From NCBI GenBank assembly GCA_947497245.1, contig CANMFO010000001.1, positions 1,116,001 to 1,180,000 on the forward strand: DNA of 64,000 nt, given 5' to 3'. Positions 8,022 to 17,406 of the stretch are shown here, piece by piece; position 1 is the first letter of the stretch; the number at the start of each line of letters is the position of its first letter. The stretch is from an uncultured Flavobacteriaceae bacterium. GTDB taxonomy: Bacteria > Bacteroidota > Bacteroidia > Flavobacteriales > Flavobacteriaceae. Under the pieces are notes generated by a model, which did no database searches, was not told the origin of the DNA, and worked only from the letters and a program-made list of their open reading frames with translations. The translations under genes and the position numbers were made by a program.

Positions 8022-8897
8022 TCATTTGACCTGATAGACACGCACATAGTCCACTTCCATAGTGGCGGGAAAAATCGTGGTGTCAACACCTTCCAAACCG
8101 CCCCAATTGCCACCGACCGCAATGTTCATCAGAAAGAAAAAATAACTGGAAAACGGCCAATTTTCGAGATTGGCCACTTTTGGGCGGGAGAAACTCAATT
8201 TGATGTTATCGATATCGTCGATATAAAATTTCAAATACTGGTCCGTCCACAAAATTCCAAAATTGTGGAACTCCTCCTCTATGGTCTCCAATTCCACCCG
8301 CCCCGATGTGATCTGGGTGCCATTGGTATGGTTGTTGGCGGCACTGTGAATGGAGAAATGGACGTTGTTGGGGTCGAAGCTCACATATTCCATAATATCG
8401 ATTTCGCCGCAGGTGGGCCACCCCACGGTCTGGATATCCGAGCCCAACATCCACAGGGCCGGCCATATTCCGTTCCCTTTGTGCTCGGGAAGCTTCGCCC
8501 GTATTTCCATTCGGCCATATCTAAAGGTGTTTTTGCTATTGAGCCGGGTCGATGTATAATTGGCTGAACCACTTTTCTCATTTTTGGCTATGATCTTCAG
8601 GGTGCCGTTGCTGACCTCCACATTGTCGTTGGCACGGTAATCCTGCAGTTCATTGTTGCCCCAGCCGTTCGCGCCTGTTTCAAAAGCCCAGTTATCGGTC
8701 GATAGGGCATCACCATCAAATTCATCGCTCCATACCAACTGGGCCTTGTCCCAATAGTCTTCCGCGAAAACATCTTCCAAGGGAACGGGATCGGGTTGCG
8801 GTCCGGAAAGGGTTTCTGTTTCTGTCGGGTCGGACTTTCCGCAGCCCGTTAAAAGCAAAAATGCAAGACAAGGGATATTAAATTTGGTAATGTGCAT
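8022..8897 (-). CDS. GH16 family beta-glucanase lipoprotein (laminarinase-like)
   Basis: 291 aa from the ATG; a GTG one codon earlier is possible. A short signal peptide ends at the lipobox LLLTGC (Cys at about residue 19), so the enzyme should be anchored in the outer membrane. The GH16 domain spans about residues 50-290. Catalytic motif E165-I-D167-I-M-E170 gives nucleophile and acid/base, in the spacing of beta-1,3-glucanases. WPALWMLG precedes it. It probably cuts laminarin or a related marine glucan. No SusC/SusD or other CAZyme gene is adjacent, so it is not in a visible polysaccharide utilisation locus. Substrate is inferred from motif style. Confidence 0.88.
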   Translation of the reverse strand: MHITKFNIPCLAFLLLTGCGKSDPTETETLSGPQPDPVPLEDVFAEDYWDKAQLVWSDEFDGDALSTDNWAFETGANGWGNNELQDYRANDNVEVSNGTLKIIAKNEKSGSANYTSTRLNSKNTFRYGRMEIRAKLPEHKGNGIWPALWMLGSDIQTVGWPTCGEIDIMEYVSFDPNNVHFSIHSAANNHTNGTQITSGRVELETIEEEFHNFGILWTDQYLKFYIDDIDNIKLSFSRPKVANLENWPFSSYFFFLMNIAVGGNWGGLEGVDTTIFPATMEVDYVRVYQVK

Positions 8898-8971
8898 CAC
8901 AGCAGTGGTTTTTTATTTTGTCCGTGAAGATACAAATAACCAGGGTGTTAAGGGAAATTCTTAGATCGAGG

Positions 8972-11296
8972 TCATAATACTTCCAACTTGGCAAAGCGGA
9001 GCAATAGTTTTTTTACATCCCCTTTTTCAAACTGGATTTCCGCCTTTTTGTCGTTCCCAATTCCTTCTATCTTCAGTACCTTGCCCCTCCCAAAACGGGT
9101 GTGGTTTACCAAGGCGCCCTCCGCCAAATTGGGGTCGACCGTATTGGTGTTCCCAACCGGTCGAGCCAGTTCAGGTTTCAACTTCCGAAGTTTTCGCAAC
9201 TGTCCTTCATTGGGCTTTAAAACGCTTGGAGGAGTCCCGTTGCTAGGTTTGGCCTGACGCAGTTTACTCTTGTCCACATCCCCGAAAATATCGGAATTTA
9301 TCAGGGGCTTGTAACGGTATCCCGAATCTAGGGGAGTCAGGTTTTCGACGTATTGTTCATCTATTTCCTCCAAAAAACGGCTGGGTTCCGAATCGATCAA
9401 TTTTCCCCATCGGTACCGGTTTTGGGTATAGGTCAAGTAGGCCTGTTTTTCGGCCCTTGTCAGTGCCACGTAGAACAAGCGGCGTTCCTCTTCCAACTCA
9501 CTTCGGGTGTTCATGCTCATAGCTGAGGGGAACAGGTCTTCCTCCATACCTACGATGTAAACATAGGGGAACTCTAATCCTTTTGCCAAATGAATGGTCA
9601 TCAATGCCACTCGATCGTCTTCGCCCACATCCCTGTCCAGGTCGGTGGCAAGGGCCACATCTTCCAAAAATTCCCCAATGTCCCCGTTTGCATCGGCCAG
9701 CTCCTTCTGCCCTTCCACAAAGTCTTTGATACCATTGAGCAATTCCTCAATATTCTCCATTCGGGCAATCCCCTCCGGGGTGCCGTCCTTTTTGAACTCC
9801 AGCAAAACCCCGGTTTTCTTGGCGACGTGTTCCGCAAGGGTAAACGCGTCCGCAGATTGGTTCATGATTTGGAAGCTTTTGATCATCGTAGCAAAATCCC
9901 GTAGTTTGTTTTTGGTGCCCGAATTGATTTTTAGGTCGATCTTTTCGAGATGCTCGATGACCTCAAAAATGGAACGTCCATAGTGGTTTGCCGCGACCAC
10001 AAGTTTGTCAAGTGTGGTCTGCCCGATACCCCTCGCCGGAAAGTTTATAACCCTTTTTAAGGCCTCCTCATCCTTGGGGTTGACGACCAAGCGCAGGTAG
10101 CCCAATACATCTTTGATCTCCTTTCGCTGATAGAACGAAAGTCCGCCATAGATACGGTACGGAATATCCCTTTTCCGCAGGGCATCCTCGATGGCGCGGG
10201 ATTGGGAGTTCGTGCGGTACAGTACGGCAAAGTTGCCATTGGGCATTTGTTGCTGCATTCTGTTCTCCCAAATGGAACCTGCTACAAAACGTCCTTCCTC
10301 GGCATCGGTGGGGCTGCGGTTCACCTTTATCTTGGTTCCTTCGTCGTTGGCCGTCCAGACCACCTTTTCCAACTGGTTCTTGTTCTTTGCGATAATGCTG
10401 TTGGCCGCATTTACAATATTCTTGGTCGATCGATAGTTCTGCTCCAGACGGTACATGCCCACATTTTCATAATCCTTCTGGAAATTCAATATGTTGCTGA
10501 TGTTGGCCCCTCGAAACGAATAAATACTCTGTGCATCGTCCCCCACCACGCAGATGTTGTGGTAGCGATCGGCCAGTGCTTTTACGATCAGGTATTGAGA
10601 ATGATTGGTATCCTGGTACTCATCCACCAAAATATAGCGGAATCTATCCTGGTATTTCATCAGGACCTCGGGAAAACGGTTCAACAGCTCATTGGTTCGC
10701 AGGAGTAGGTCATCAAAATCCATAGCACCTGCCTTAAAACAACGATCAACATAATTCTGGTAGATCTCTCCCATTCTGGGGCGTTTCGCCATGGCATCGG
10801 CCTCCACCAGTTCCGGGTTGTTGAAATAGGCCTTCACCGTGATCAACGAGTTTTTATAGGAGGATATGCGATTCTGTACCTGTTTGTACTTATAAATGTC
10901 CTTATCGAGTCCCATCTCTTTGATGATCGAAGCGATCAAGCGTTGGGAATCCTGGGTGTCATAAATTGTAAAATTGCTGGGAAACCCCAACTTGTCACCA
11001 TCGAACCGGAGCAATTTGGCAAAAACGGAATGAAAGGTCCCCATCCAAAGATTCTTGGCTTCCGAACTGCCGACGATATCGGCAATTCGTTTTTTCATTT
11101 CCCGGGCTGCCTTGTTGGTGAAAGTTAGTGCCAAAATATTAAAGGCATCCACACCCTGTGACATCAAATGGGCAATACGATAGGTCAGTACGCGTGTCTT
11201 TCCAGATCCCGCGCCCGCAATCACCATTAAGGGGCCATCCTTATGTAAGACAGGGGCCTTTTGGGCCTCGTTCAGATCATCGACAAAACTGCTCAA
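8972..11296 (-). CDS. uvrD: ATP-dependent DNA helicase, UvrD/PcrA type
   Basis: 774 aa superfamily 1A helicase. Q-motif near Q12, Walker A GAGSGKT with K33, the DEYQDTNH motif II, the QNYRST motif IV region, and VALMTIHLAKGLEFPYV near the C-terminal motifs are all visible. The extreme C-terminus has the tudor-like VNHTRFGRGKVLKIEG of PcrA. It unwinds DNA in excision and mismatch repair. The only sensible start is TTG: an in-frame TAA lies 15 codons upstream of it, and no ATG occurs between that stop and the conserved LNEAQ motif. Confidence 0.95.
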   Translation of the reverse strand: MSSFVDDLNEAQKAPVLHKDGPLMVIAGAGSGKTRVLTYRIAHLMSQGVDAFNILALTFTNKAAREMKKRIADIVGSSEAKNLWMGTFHSVFAKLLRFDGDKLGFPSNFTIYDTQDSQRLIASIIKEMGLDKDIYKYKQVQNRISSYKNSLITVKAYFNNPELVEADAMAKRPRMGEIYQNYVDRCFKAGAMDFDDLLLRTNELLNRFPEVLMKYQDRFRYILVDEYQDTNHSQYLIVKALADRYHNICVVGDDAQSIYSFRGANISNILNFQKDYENVGMYRLEQNYRSTKNIVNAANSIIAKNKNQLEKVVWTANDEGTKIKVNRSPTDAEEGRFVAGSIWENRMQQQMPNGNFAVLYRTNSQSRAIEDALRKRDIPYRIYGGLSFYQRKEIKDVLGYLRLVVNPKDEEALKRVINFPARGIGQTTLDKLVVAANHYGRSIFEVIEHLEKIDLKINSGTKNKLRDFATMIKSFQIMNQSADAFTLAEHVAKKTGVLLEFKKDGTPEGIARMENIEELLNGIKDFVEGQKELADANGDIGEFLEDVALATDLDRDVGEDDRVALMTIHLAKGLEFPYVYIVGMEEDLFPSAMSMNTRSELEEERRLFYVALTRAEKQAYLTYTQNRYRWGKLIDSEPSRFLEEIDEQYVENLTPLDSGYRYKPLINSDIFGDVDKSKLRQAKPSNGTPPSVLKPNEGQLRKLRKLKPELARPVGNTNTVDPNLAEGALVNHTRFGRGKVLKIEGIGNDKKAEIQFEKGDVKKLLLRFAKLEVL

Positions 11297-11483
11297 ACCA
11301 TTCGTTTTTTGGAACTGTGAATTTAGCCATAAAATGGGTTATCCTAAAATCTTGTTTTGTGGAATTATGAACATTGGTCCTTTCCGTACCTTTCAAATTC
11401 CTACCTATCCCGCTTCGGCCTTCCTGCCAGATCAGATCTCTTATGGATAGGGACCACGGTTTTTTGGAATTAGGGATTTGGAA

Positions 11484-11517
11484 TTTGGAGTTTTATTCAT
11501 CGTTCTTGCTATATTTA
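11484..11517 (+). promoter_or_regulatory. Candidate promoter for the DsrE-like gene
   Basis: TTTG at 11484-11487, a 22-nt spacer, then TATATTTA at 11510-11517 (one mismatch to TAnnTTTG). The ATG follows 17 nt later. The rest of 11297-11483 holds no recognisable gene. Confidence 0.4.
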
Positions 11518-11534
11518 GACCTTAAACACCATGC

Positions 11535-12080
11535 ATGAAGAGCAAACTACTATCCCTGGCATTTTTGGGTTTAATTTTTTCCTTTACCGGTATCTATGGA
11601 CAAACCAAGTCCAAAGGTCCGGTTATAAATGGGTTCGGAGCTGTTTTCCAGGTTGATGGAGCGGATTTCCAGATCGACCGGACCAAGGAATACAAGGCGG
11701 TTTTCGATATTATGGATTCGCCAGAATCACCTACCGCCCTGAACAGCAGCATCGAGACCGCTGCACGCTTTTTGAACATGCATGCCCAAAGTGGTGTACC
11801 GGCCGAACAGTTAAAGGTGGCCTTGGTGGTGCACCACAGGGCCTCCAAGGATGTAATGGACAACACGGCCTATACCAAGCGCCATGGAACCGACAATCCG
11901 AACCAGAAACTGATCCGGGCACTGCTCGATGCCGGGGCACAGATTGTTTTCTGTGGGCAGTCGTCCAACGCGAGGGATATTCCCAAGGAAGACTTGATCG
12001 AAGGAGTGCAGCTTTCGCTTTCGGCCATGACCGCATTGATTCAATTCCAAGATGACAATTATAGACTAATCAAATTTTAA
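11535..12080 (+). CDS. Exported DsrE/DsrF-like family protein
   Basis: 181 aa. A signal peptide of about 22 residues (LLSLAFLGLIFSFTGIYG) is followed by a DsrE-type alpha/beta domain. Visible elements include the LKVALVVHHRAS strand-loop, a GAQIVFCGQSSNARDI segment with a cysteine at the site where sulfur-relay relatives carry theirs, and a C-terminal ALIQFQDDNYRLI. Being exported, it is not a tRNA-thiolation DsrE. Periplasmic sulfur handling is only a guess. It lies 11 bp before the M20 peptidase gene and is probably co-transcribed with it. Confidence 0.8.
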   Translation: MKSKLLSLAFLGLIFSFTGIYGQTKSKGPVINGFGAVFQVDGADFQIDRTKEYKAVFDIMDSPESPTALNSSIETAARFLNMHAQSGVPAEQLKVALVVHHRASKDVMDNTAYTKRHGTDNPNQKLIRALLDAGAQIVFCGQSSNARDIPKEDLIEGVQLSLSAMTALIQFQDDNYRLIKF

Positions 12081-12091
12081 ATGAGACGCTC

Positions 12092-13366
12092 ATGAAATAT
12101 TATATGATACCCGTTTTTCTGCTGTGTGGCCTTTTTGCAATAGCGCAGGGCACCCGTTTGGAAAAGGACTACAGTTCGGTTTCCGACAAGGTCATTGAAT
12201 GGCGAAGAGACATCCACCAATACCCGGAATTGGGAAATCGGGAATTCAGAACTGCGGAGAAAATTGCCAAGCATCTGAGATCGTTGGACATCGAAGTGGA
12301 GACAGGGGTCGCCCATACGGGTGTGGTGGGCCTTCTCAAAGGAAGTAAACCGGGAAAAGTGATCGCCCTCAGGGCCGATATCGATGCGCTGCCGGTAACC
12401 GAGCGCAATGACCTCCCCTTTAAATCGACCATTACCTCCGAGTTTCAAGGTGAAAAAGTAGGGGTCATGCACGCCTGTGGCCACGATACGCATACGGCCA
12501 TATTGATGGGTGTTGCCGAAGTGTTGTCCAAAAACCGGAATGCGATCAAAGGAACCGTGAAATTCATATTCCAACCTTCCGAGGAAGGGCCGCCAGAGGG
12601 CGAAGAAGGTGGTGCACTACTAATGGTCAAGGAAGGGGTAATGGAAAACCCCAAGGTCGATGCCATTTTCGGACTGCACATCAATTCCCAAACCCCGGTA
12701 GGTGTGATCCGGTACAAATCGGGGGGCACGATGGCGGCCGCCCAAAGCTTTACGATCAACGTAAGAGGAAAGCAGAGCCACGGTTCCCAACCCTGGTCCG
12801 GAATTGACCCCATATTGATCAGCGCCAAGATTATTGATGGGCTACAGACCATCATTAGCAGGGAGGTAAACCTGACCAACGAGGCAGCCGTGATCACCGT
12901 CGGTAAAATTAAAAGCGGGGTGCGGTTCAACATCATACCCGAAAGTGCGGAGATGATCGGTACGATCCGTACTCTGGATTATGACATGAAAGACCATATC
13001 AATAAGAGAATGCAGGAAATGGTGCCCGCCATAGCCCAGGCTTACGGCGGTGACGCTACCATTGAGATCAGGGATGCCACCGACATTACCTATAACGATC
13101 CGGATTTGGTGGCACAAATGCTACCGACCCTGCAAAAGGCCGCAGGGGCCGAAAACGTACAGACGCAAAAGGCCATCACCGGGGCCGAAGACTTTTCTTA
13201 TTTCCAAAGGGAAGCTCCGGGCTTCTTCTTTTTCCTTGGTGGCATGGCCCCGGGTACCACGGAATCGTTTCCGCACCACACTCCCGATTTTAAAATTGAT
13301 GATAGTGGCCTTTTGCTGGGAGTTCGTGCGCTTACGCAGATGACTTTCGACTATCTCAACAAGTGA
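12092..13366 (+). CDS. Exported M20-family amidohydrolase
   Basis: 424 aa. A signal peptide (about 18 aa, ending AIAQG) precedes an M20D peptidase/amidohydrolase. Metal-site motifs visible are HACGHDTH, the catalytic PSEEGP, and GAEDFSYF near the C-terminus. The middle is the dimerisation lid domain with GKQSHGSQPW. The family hydrolyses N-acyl amino acids or small peptides. Export points to processing of periplasmic or environmental substrates. It is the second gene of a likely two-gene unit with the DsrE-like gene. Confidence 0.9.
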   Translation: MKYYMIPVFLLCGLFAIAQGTRLEKDYSSVSDKVIEWRRDIHQYPELGNREFRTAEKIAKHLRSLDIEVETGVAHTGVVGLLKGSKPGKVIALRADIDALPVTERNDLPFKSTITSEFQGEKVGVMHACGHDTHTAILMGVAEVLSKNRNAIKGTVKFIFQPSEEGPPEGEEGGALLMVKEGVMENPKVDAIFGLHINSQTPVGVIRYKSGGTMAAAQSFTINVRGKQSHGSQPWSGIDPILISAKIIDGLQTIISREVNLTNEAAVITVGKIKSGVRFNIIPESAEMIGTIRTLDYDMKDHINKRMQEMVPAIAQAYGGDATIEIRDATDITYNDPDLVAQMLPTLQKAAGAENVQTQKAITGAEDFSYFQREAPGFFFFLGGMAPGTTESFPHHTPDFKIDDSGLLLGVRALTQMTFDYLNK

Positions 13367-13439
13367 ACCGGCATGCTTGGTCCGGCCTTAGGGTGCCCTA
13401 TCTGGTCGAGGTTTGAAACGCCAACATCAAATTAAAAAT

Positions 13440-15008
13440 ATGGATTCTATTTTGACCGTTTTGTCTTTCGTTCCCTGGTGGGGCTGGATTTTGATCGCCT
13501 TGGCCCTGGTGGCCCTACGGGACATTTTTTTCCAAAGGGCGCATACCATTTCCCACAATTATCCCATAGTCGGACATTTGCGCTACTGGCTGGAAGGCAT
13601 CGGACCGGAGATGCGGCAATATTTTGTGGCGAACAATCGGGAAGAACTTCCTTTTAACCGGATAGAGCGGAGCTGGATCTACGCATCGGCGAAAAAGGAG
13701 AACAATTATGAAGGTTTTGGAACCGACCGAGACATCTATGCACACCAGCATATTTTTATAAAGAACCAGATGATGGCCTACACGGTTCCCAAAGAGCATC
13801 CGAATGCTACCGACAAGACCTTTGTACCCTGCGCCAAGGTCATTGGAGCCTATAACCAACGTAAAAAACCGTATCGTCCGGCCTCGGTGATCAACGTGTC
13901 CGCAATGAGTTTTGGATCCCTGTCCGCGGCCGCTGTTGAAGCAATGAACAAGGGAGTGGCAAAGGCGGGTGCCTACCACAATACGGGCGAAGGCGGACTC
14001 TCCCCCTACCACAAACAAGGGGGCGATGTTATTTTTCATTTTGGTACCGGTTATTTTGGGGTCCGCACCGAAGACGGCAATTTTTCCATGGGGAAATTGA
14101 AGCGGCTAGTGGCCGAAAACCCCTGCATAAAAGCCATAGAAATCAAGCTTTCACAGGGCGCCAAACCGGGAAAGGGCGGCGTCTTGCCAGGAGCAAAGAT
14201 AAGCCCCGAACTTGCCAGGATACGGGGTGTGGAAGTAGGAAAAGATGTCCTTTCACCGGCTACGCACAAGGCCTTCAAGAATGTTCCCGAAATGATGCAA
14301 TTGATCGAGGACATTGCCAGGGAGACCGGACTTCCGGTAGGGATCAAGGGAGCAGTGGGCAAGTTGGACCAATGGGAAGAATTGGCCGACAGGATGCTCG
14401 AAACGGGGAAAGGTCCGGATTTTATAACGGTGGATGGCGGTGAAGGTGGGACAGGGGCCGCCCCCCCTTCCTTTGCCGATCATGTATCGCTCCCATGGGT
14501 CTACGGGTTTTCGTGCCTGTATAAGGTTTTTCAAGCGAGGAGGCTCACCGATAGGGTCGTTTTTATAGGAAGTGGCAAATTGGGATTCCCTGCCAAAGCG
14601 GCCATGGCCTTTGCCATGGGGGTCGATTGTATCAATGTGGCCCGGGAGGCCATGATGAGCATCGGTTGTATCCAGGCACAGGTGTGCCATACCAACAAAT
14701 GCCCTGCCGGTATCGCCACACAAAACAAATGGAGACAGCGTGGTATCGACATCCCACTGAAATCCGATCGCTTGGCCCAGTACTTCAAGACCTTTCGAAA
14801 GGAGTTTTTGGAAATTACCCATGCCGCGGGCTACGAACACCCCTGTCAATTTACAATGCACGACGTACAGGTAAACGTGGATGGCATTGATCTCAATCGG
14901 GACTTGAAGTCCACCTATGGGTACGACAAGACCCAAGTACCTTTTGAATCCGTGCAGGAACTTTACCAATGTGTCCACTTGGGAGGAAAGAATTTCGAGA
15001 AAACTTAG
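13440..15008 (+). CDS. FMN-binding glutamate synthase family protein (membrane-anchored)
   Basis: 522 aa from an ATG preceded by ATTAAAAAT; an upstream ATG at 13413 is less likely. One N-terminal transmembrane helix (residues about 5-25) is followed by a GltB-like FMN barrel. It has AMSFGSLSA, the KGGxLPGxK loop (GKGGVLPGAK), DGGEGGTGAAP, and a C-x5-C-x4-C cluster motif for a 3Fe-4S centre ahead of PAGIATQ. The amidotransferase domain of true glutamate synthase is absent. It is therefore a stand-alone FMN/Fe-S oxidoreductase whose substrate is unknown. Confidence 0.85.
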   Translation: MDSILTVLSFVPWWGWILIALALVALRDIFFQRAHTISHNYPIVGHLRYWLEGIGPEMRQYFVANNREELPFNRIERSWIYASAKKENNYEGFGTDRDIYAHQHIFIKNQMMAYTVPKEHPNATDKTFVPCAKVIGAYNQRKKPYRPASVINVSAMSFGSLSAAAVEAMNKGVAKAGAYHNTGEGGLSPYHKQGGDVIFHFGTGYFGVRTEDGNFSMGKLKRLVAENPCIKAIEIKLSQGAKPGKGGVLPGAKISPELARIRGVEVGKDVLSPATHKAFKNVPEMMQLIEDIARETGLPVGIKGAVGKLDQWEELADRMLETGKGPDFITVDGGEGGTGAAPPSFADHVSLPWVYGFSCLYKVFQARRLTDRVVFIGSGKLGFPAKAAMAFAMGVDCINVAREAMMSIGCIQAQVCHTNKCPAGIATQNKWRQRGIDIPLKSDRLAQYFKTFRKEFLEITHAAGYEHPCQFTMHDVQVNVDGIDLNRDLKSTYGYDKTQVPFESVQELYQCVHLGGKNFEKT

Positions 15009-15073
15009 GAATACCATATTTTTGTACGAGTTTCTTTAAAAAAATAAGTTCCATCAAGCAAAAAAATCTGAAT

Positions 15074-15859
15074 ATGAAACCATTTTTACTCCTTTTCTGT
15101 ATTGTCCTTTCCACTTCCGCGACCCTGCATGGGCAGCGAAAAAGTGAGTTGTTGGCCGAGATACAAAATTTGCGCTCCGAGCTAGACTCCGTTAAGACCC
15201 TGGTCACCGAGGCAAAACGGACCGAACGAATCAGCGTTGCCAGGGCAGAATCCTTGGAAGGTCAGGTTCTGGAACTTCAAGATGCCAATGCCACCCTGCT
15301 CAAAAACCTGAACAGTTTTGCCGAGGTTTCCAATAAGAACTCCGAGAATATCAACAAGACTTTGGTTACCCTGGAGGAGAAGGAGAGGCAATTGAAATCG
15401 ATCAACGATGCCATCGCCCGCAATGATTCCACGGCCATCGTGGTACTTACGAACGCCAAGCAAACCTTGGGGGAAACTGCCAAAATTGGGGTGAGCAACG
15501 GGGGGCTGGTGATTTCCCAGGATCTGACGACCCTTTTCGGTGACGGCACAAAGGCAACCCCAGCGGCCACCGCGGAACCTTGGCTTGGCAAGATAGCGGC
15601 CATCTTAAACGCCAATCCGAAAATGGCGATCACCATTGAGGGATTGAGCATGACAGGAGAATTGGACCTTGCGGCTTCCCAGGCAGCGGCGATTGCCGGG
15701 GTGCTTCAGAACCAGTTCACCATCGATCCGGGCCGCATCACGGCCTTGGGAAAAGATGGGAACTTTAAGGAAGGGGTTACCTTGAAAATCCACCCGAAAT
15801 ATGATGCTTTTTATCTGATGGTCCGAGAGAACATGAAGAATGGACATAAGAACCGATAA
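15074..15859 (+). CDS. Degenerate OmpA-like coiled-coil protein, exported
   Basis: 261 aa. Start set at the ATG that gives a clean signal peptide (LLLFCIVLSTSATLHGQ) without overlapping the previous gene. A coiled coil covers residues about 20-115, and the C-terminal half aligns with the OmpA lipoprotein at 5533-6384: LEEKERQLKSINDAIARNDS against LKEKDLTIRKLNDAITRRDS, and HPKYDAFYLMVRENMK against LPKIDQFYSMIEEGMK. The peptidoglycan motif (HTDD, NxxLSxxRA, NRR) is lost. It is a paralogue that has probably dropped cell-wall binding. It lacks the lipobox of its relative and ends in a periplasmic form. Confidence 0.75.
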   Translation: MKPFLLLFCIVLSTSATLHGQRKSELLAEIQNLRSELDSVKTLVTEAKRTERISVARAESLEGQVLELQDANATLLKNLNSFAEVSNKNSENINKTLVTLEEKERQLKSINDAIARNDSTAIVVLTNAKQTLGETAKIGVSNGGLVISQDLTTLFGDGTKATPAATAEPWLGKIAAILNANPKMAITIEGLSMTGELDLAASQAAAIAGVLQNQFTIDPGRITALGKDGNFKEGVTLKIHPKYDAFYLMVRENMKNGHKNR

Positions 15860-15950
15860 TCCATAAAAGGGTGCATAATTTTTACGGAAATCCTTCGTTC
15901 TAAAATCAAACGAACCCATTCCGATTTTATATCGGCACAAACCAACCAAC

Positions 15951-16469
15951 ATGACCGGAGAAGGAATCTTTCAATTGTTTGCCTATTTATTGCCCGCGGT
16001 AGTCACCGGGGCCATTGCCTTTTACTTTTTTAGACTGCATACCAACAATGAGGAGGGAAGAAGGCGTTTTTTGCTGCACAAGGACAGCCAGAAGAACACC
16101 TTGCCCATTCGGCTACAGGCGTACGAACGGATGGCCCTGTTCCTGGAACGTATTTCCATTCCCAGTTTGGTGGTCCGGGTAGCTCCCAAATCGGCAGATA
16201 AGAATGCCTATGAGAATTTGTTGATCAAGACCATTGAAACCGAATTTGACCACAACCTTTCACAACAGATCTATATGACCGATGAGTGCTGGAACATTAT
16301 CAAAGCGGCTAAAAGCGCCACCATCCAGATGATTCGAAAAGCCGGTATGAGCGAAACAGATTCTGCCGATAAGTTGAGGGAAGATATCTTGACGCAAACC
16401 ATGGACAAGGCCTCTCCCTCGGCCACTGCACTTTCTTTCGTTAAAAAGGAGATCGGCGACCTCTGGTGA
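15951..16469 (+). CDS. Conserved hypothetical protein with one N-terminal transmembrane helix
   Basis: 172 aa. Residues about 5-27 form one membrane helix, followed by a charged alpha-helical cytoplasmic domain with LPIRLQAYERMALFLERIS and QQIYMTDECWNIIKAAK segments. This looks like an uncharacterised protein conserved in Flavobacteriaceae. No enzymatic motif is visible and I do not assign a function. It ends 15 bp from the convergent patatin gene with no terminator between. Confidence 0.75.
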   Translation: MTGEGIFQLFAYLLPAVVTGAIAFYFFRLHTNNEEGRRRFLLHKDSQKNTLPIRLQAYERMALFLERISIPSLVVRVAPKSADKNAYENLLIKTIETEFDHNLSQQIYMTDECWNIIKAAKSATIQMIRKAGMSETDSADKLREDILTQTMDKASPSATALSFVKKEIGDLW

Positions 16470-16484
16470 TACAGGGATTGCCCA

Positions 16485-17405
16485 CTAAACCTCCTGTCCG
16501 TTCTCCGGAACGATTTCGTTTAGTTCCACATTCTTATATTTGGCATAGTGATAACCACTTTCCCACCAGGCCGTCATCTTTTCTTTGTTAAAGATCAATG
16601 AATTCGTGGTCAAGACAGTGGGCGTGTAATAAAAATTGATGATGGCATTGTTATGTCCGGCCACCAACTTCCCGATTCTAATGTTCTGATGCTCTATCCG
16701 GTCCAGGATAAACTCAAAAATAGTCGTCAAGAGGGAAAAAGGGTTTTTGGAGGGCATTCGGTTCAGGTGGCTCACTTCGGTCTGCAACACGATAACGTCT
16801 ATTTCAGTGGCGCCCCGCTTTACCGCTTCCTCGATAGGCACCATATTACCGAGCCCACCGTCCGCATATTCACAACCGTTTTTGCGCACCAGGCTCATAA
16901 AGGGCGCATAATTGCACGATATCCATATCCATTCGCAAAACTCATCATAGGTGTGGTCATTGATACTTTTGTACTCTACCTGGTTCAGCGAAAGGTTGGA
17001 CACGGTAACTATGATCTCTTTAGGTCCCCTCTTTAATAGTTCAAATTCCTCGATCGTAAAATTTTCCCTAATGAGTTCCAAAAGGTTGTGGCTTTCCCCA
17101 AAGGTCTTCCCTCCCCTATAGAAGTTTTTGAGCACGTTCCAATGGTTGATACCAATGTTGTCCACCCCATATTTTTTCTGAATTGTAAAGGGACAGTTGC
17201 TGAAAATACTGTCCTGATCGACCGAAGTATAGACTTCCTTGACTTTTTCGATTTTATCCAAGGCGAGATGGGAAATGAGCAGGCTCCCGGTGGAGGTTCC
17301 CAAAAAAAGGTCGTATTTGTGCCCCATCTCCTGCAGTAGGTATTGCGCGACCCCTCCTGCAAAAGCGCCCTTGCTCCCCCCTCCTGAAATAACCAATGCC
17401 CTCAT
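16485..17405 (-). CDS. Patatin-like phospholipase
   Basis: 306 aa cytoplasmic-type patatin with a Ser-Asp dyad. The oxyanion loop GGGSKGAF is at residues 8-15, the nucleophile elbow is G36-T-S38-T-G40, and the catalytic Asp lies in D182-G-G. It probably hydrolyses acyl esters of phospholipids. No signal peptide is present. The gene starts 1 bp after the stop of the upstream M1 peptidase gene, so the two are translationally close and co-transcribed. Confidence 0.9.
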   Translation of the reverse strand: MRALVISGGGSKGAFAGGVAQYLLQEMGHKYDLFLGTSTGSLLISHLALDKIEKVKEVYTSVDQDSIFSNCPFTIQKKYGVDNIGINHWNVLKNFYRGGKTFGESHNLLELIRENFTIEEFELLKRGPKEIIVTVSNLSLNQVEYKSINDHTYDEFCEWIWISCNYAPFMSLVRKNGCEYADGGLGNMVPIEEAVKRGATEIDVIVLQTEVSHLNRMPSKNPFSLLTTIFEFILDRIEHQNIRIGKLVAGHNNAIINFYYTPTVLTTNSLIFNKEKMTAWWESGYHYAKYKNVELNEIVPENGQEV

Positions 17406-17406
17406 A

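Noticed and set aside
11390-11480. Weak inverted repeat CCTATCC ... GGATAGG in the uvrD/DsrE gap
   Set aside because: 7-bp arms with a 40-nt spacer and no T-run; too weak to call a terminator or operator.
14253-15017. Antisense open frame of 254 codons over the FMN protein gene
   Set aside because: The plus strand encodes clear FMN and Fe-S motifs throughout; the antisense frame reads as high-GC shadow with no motif.
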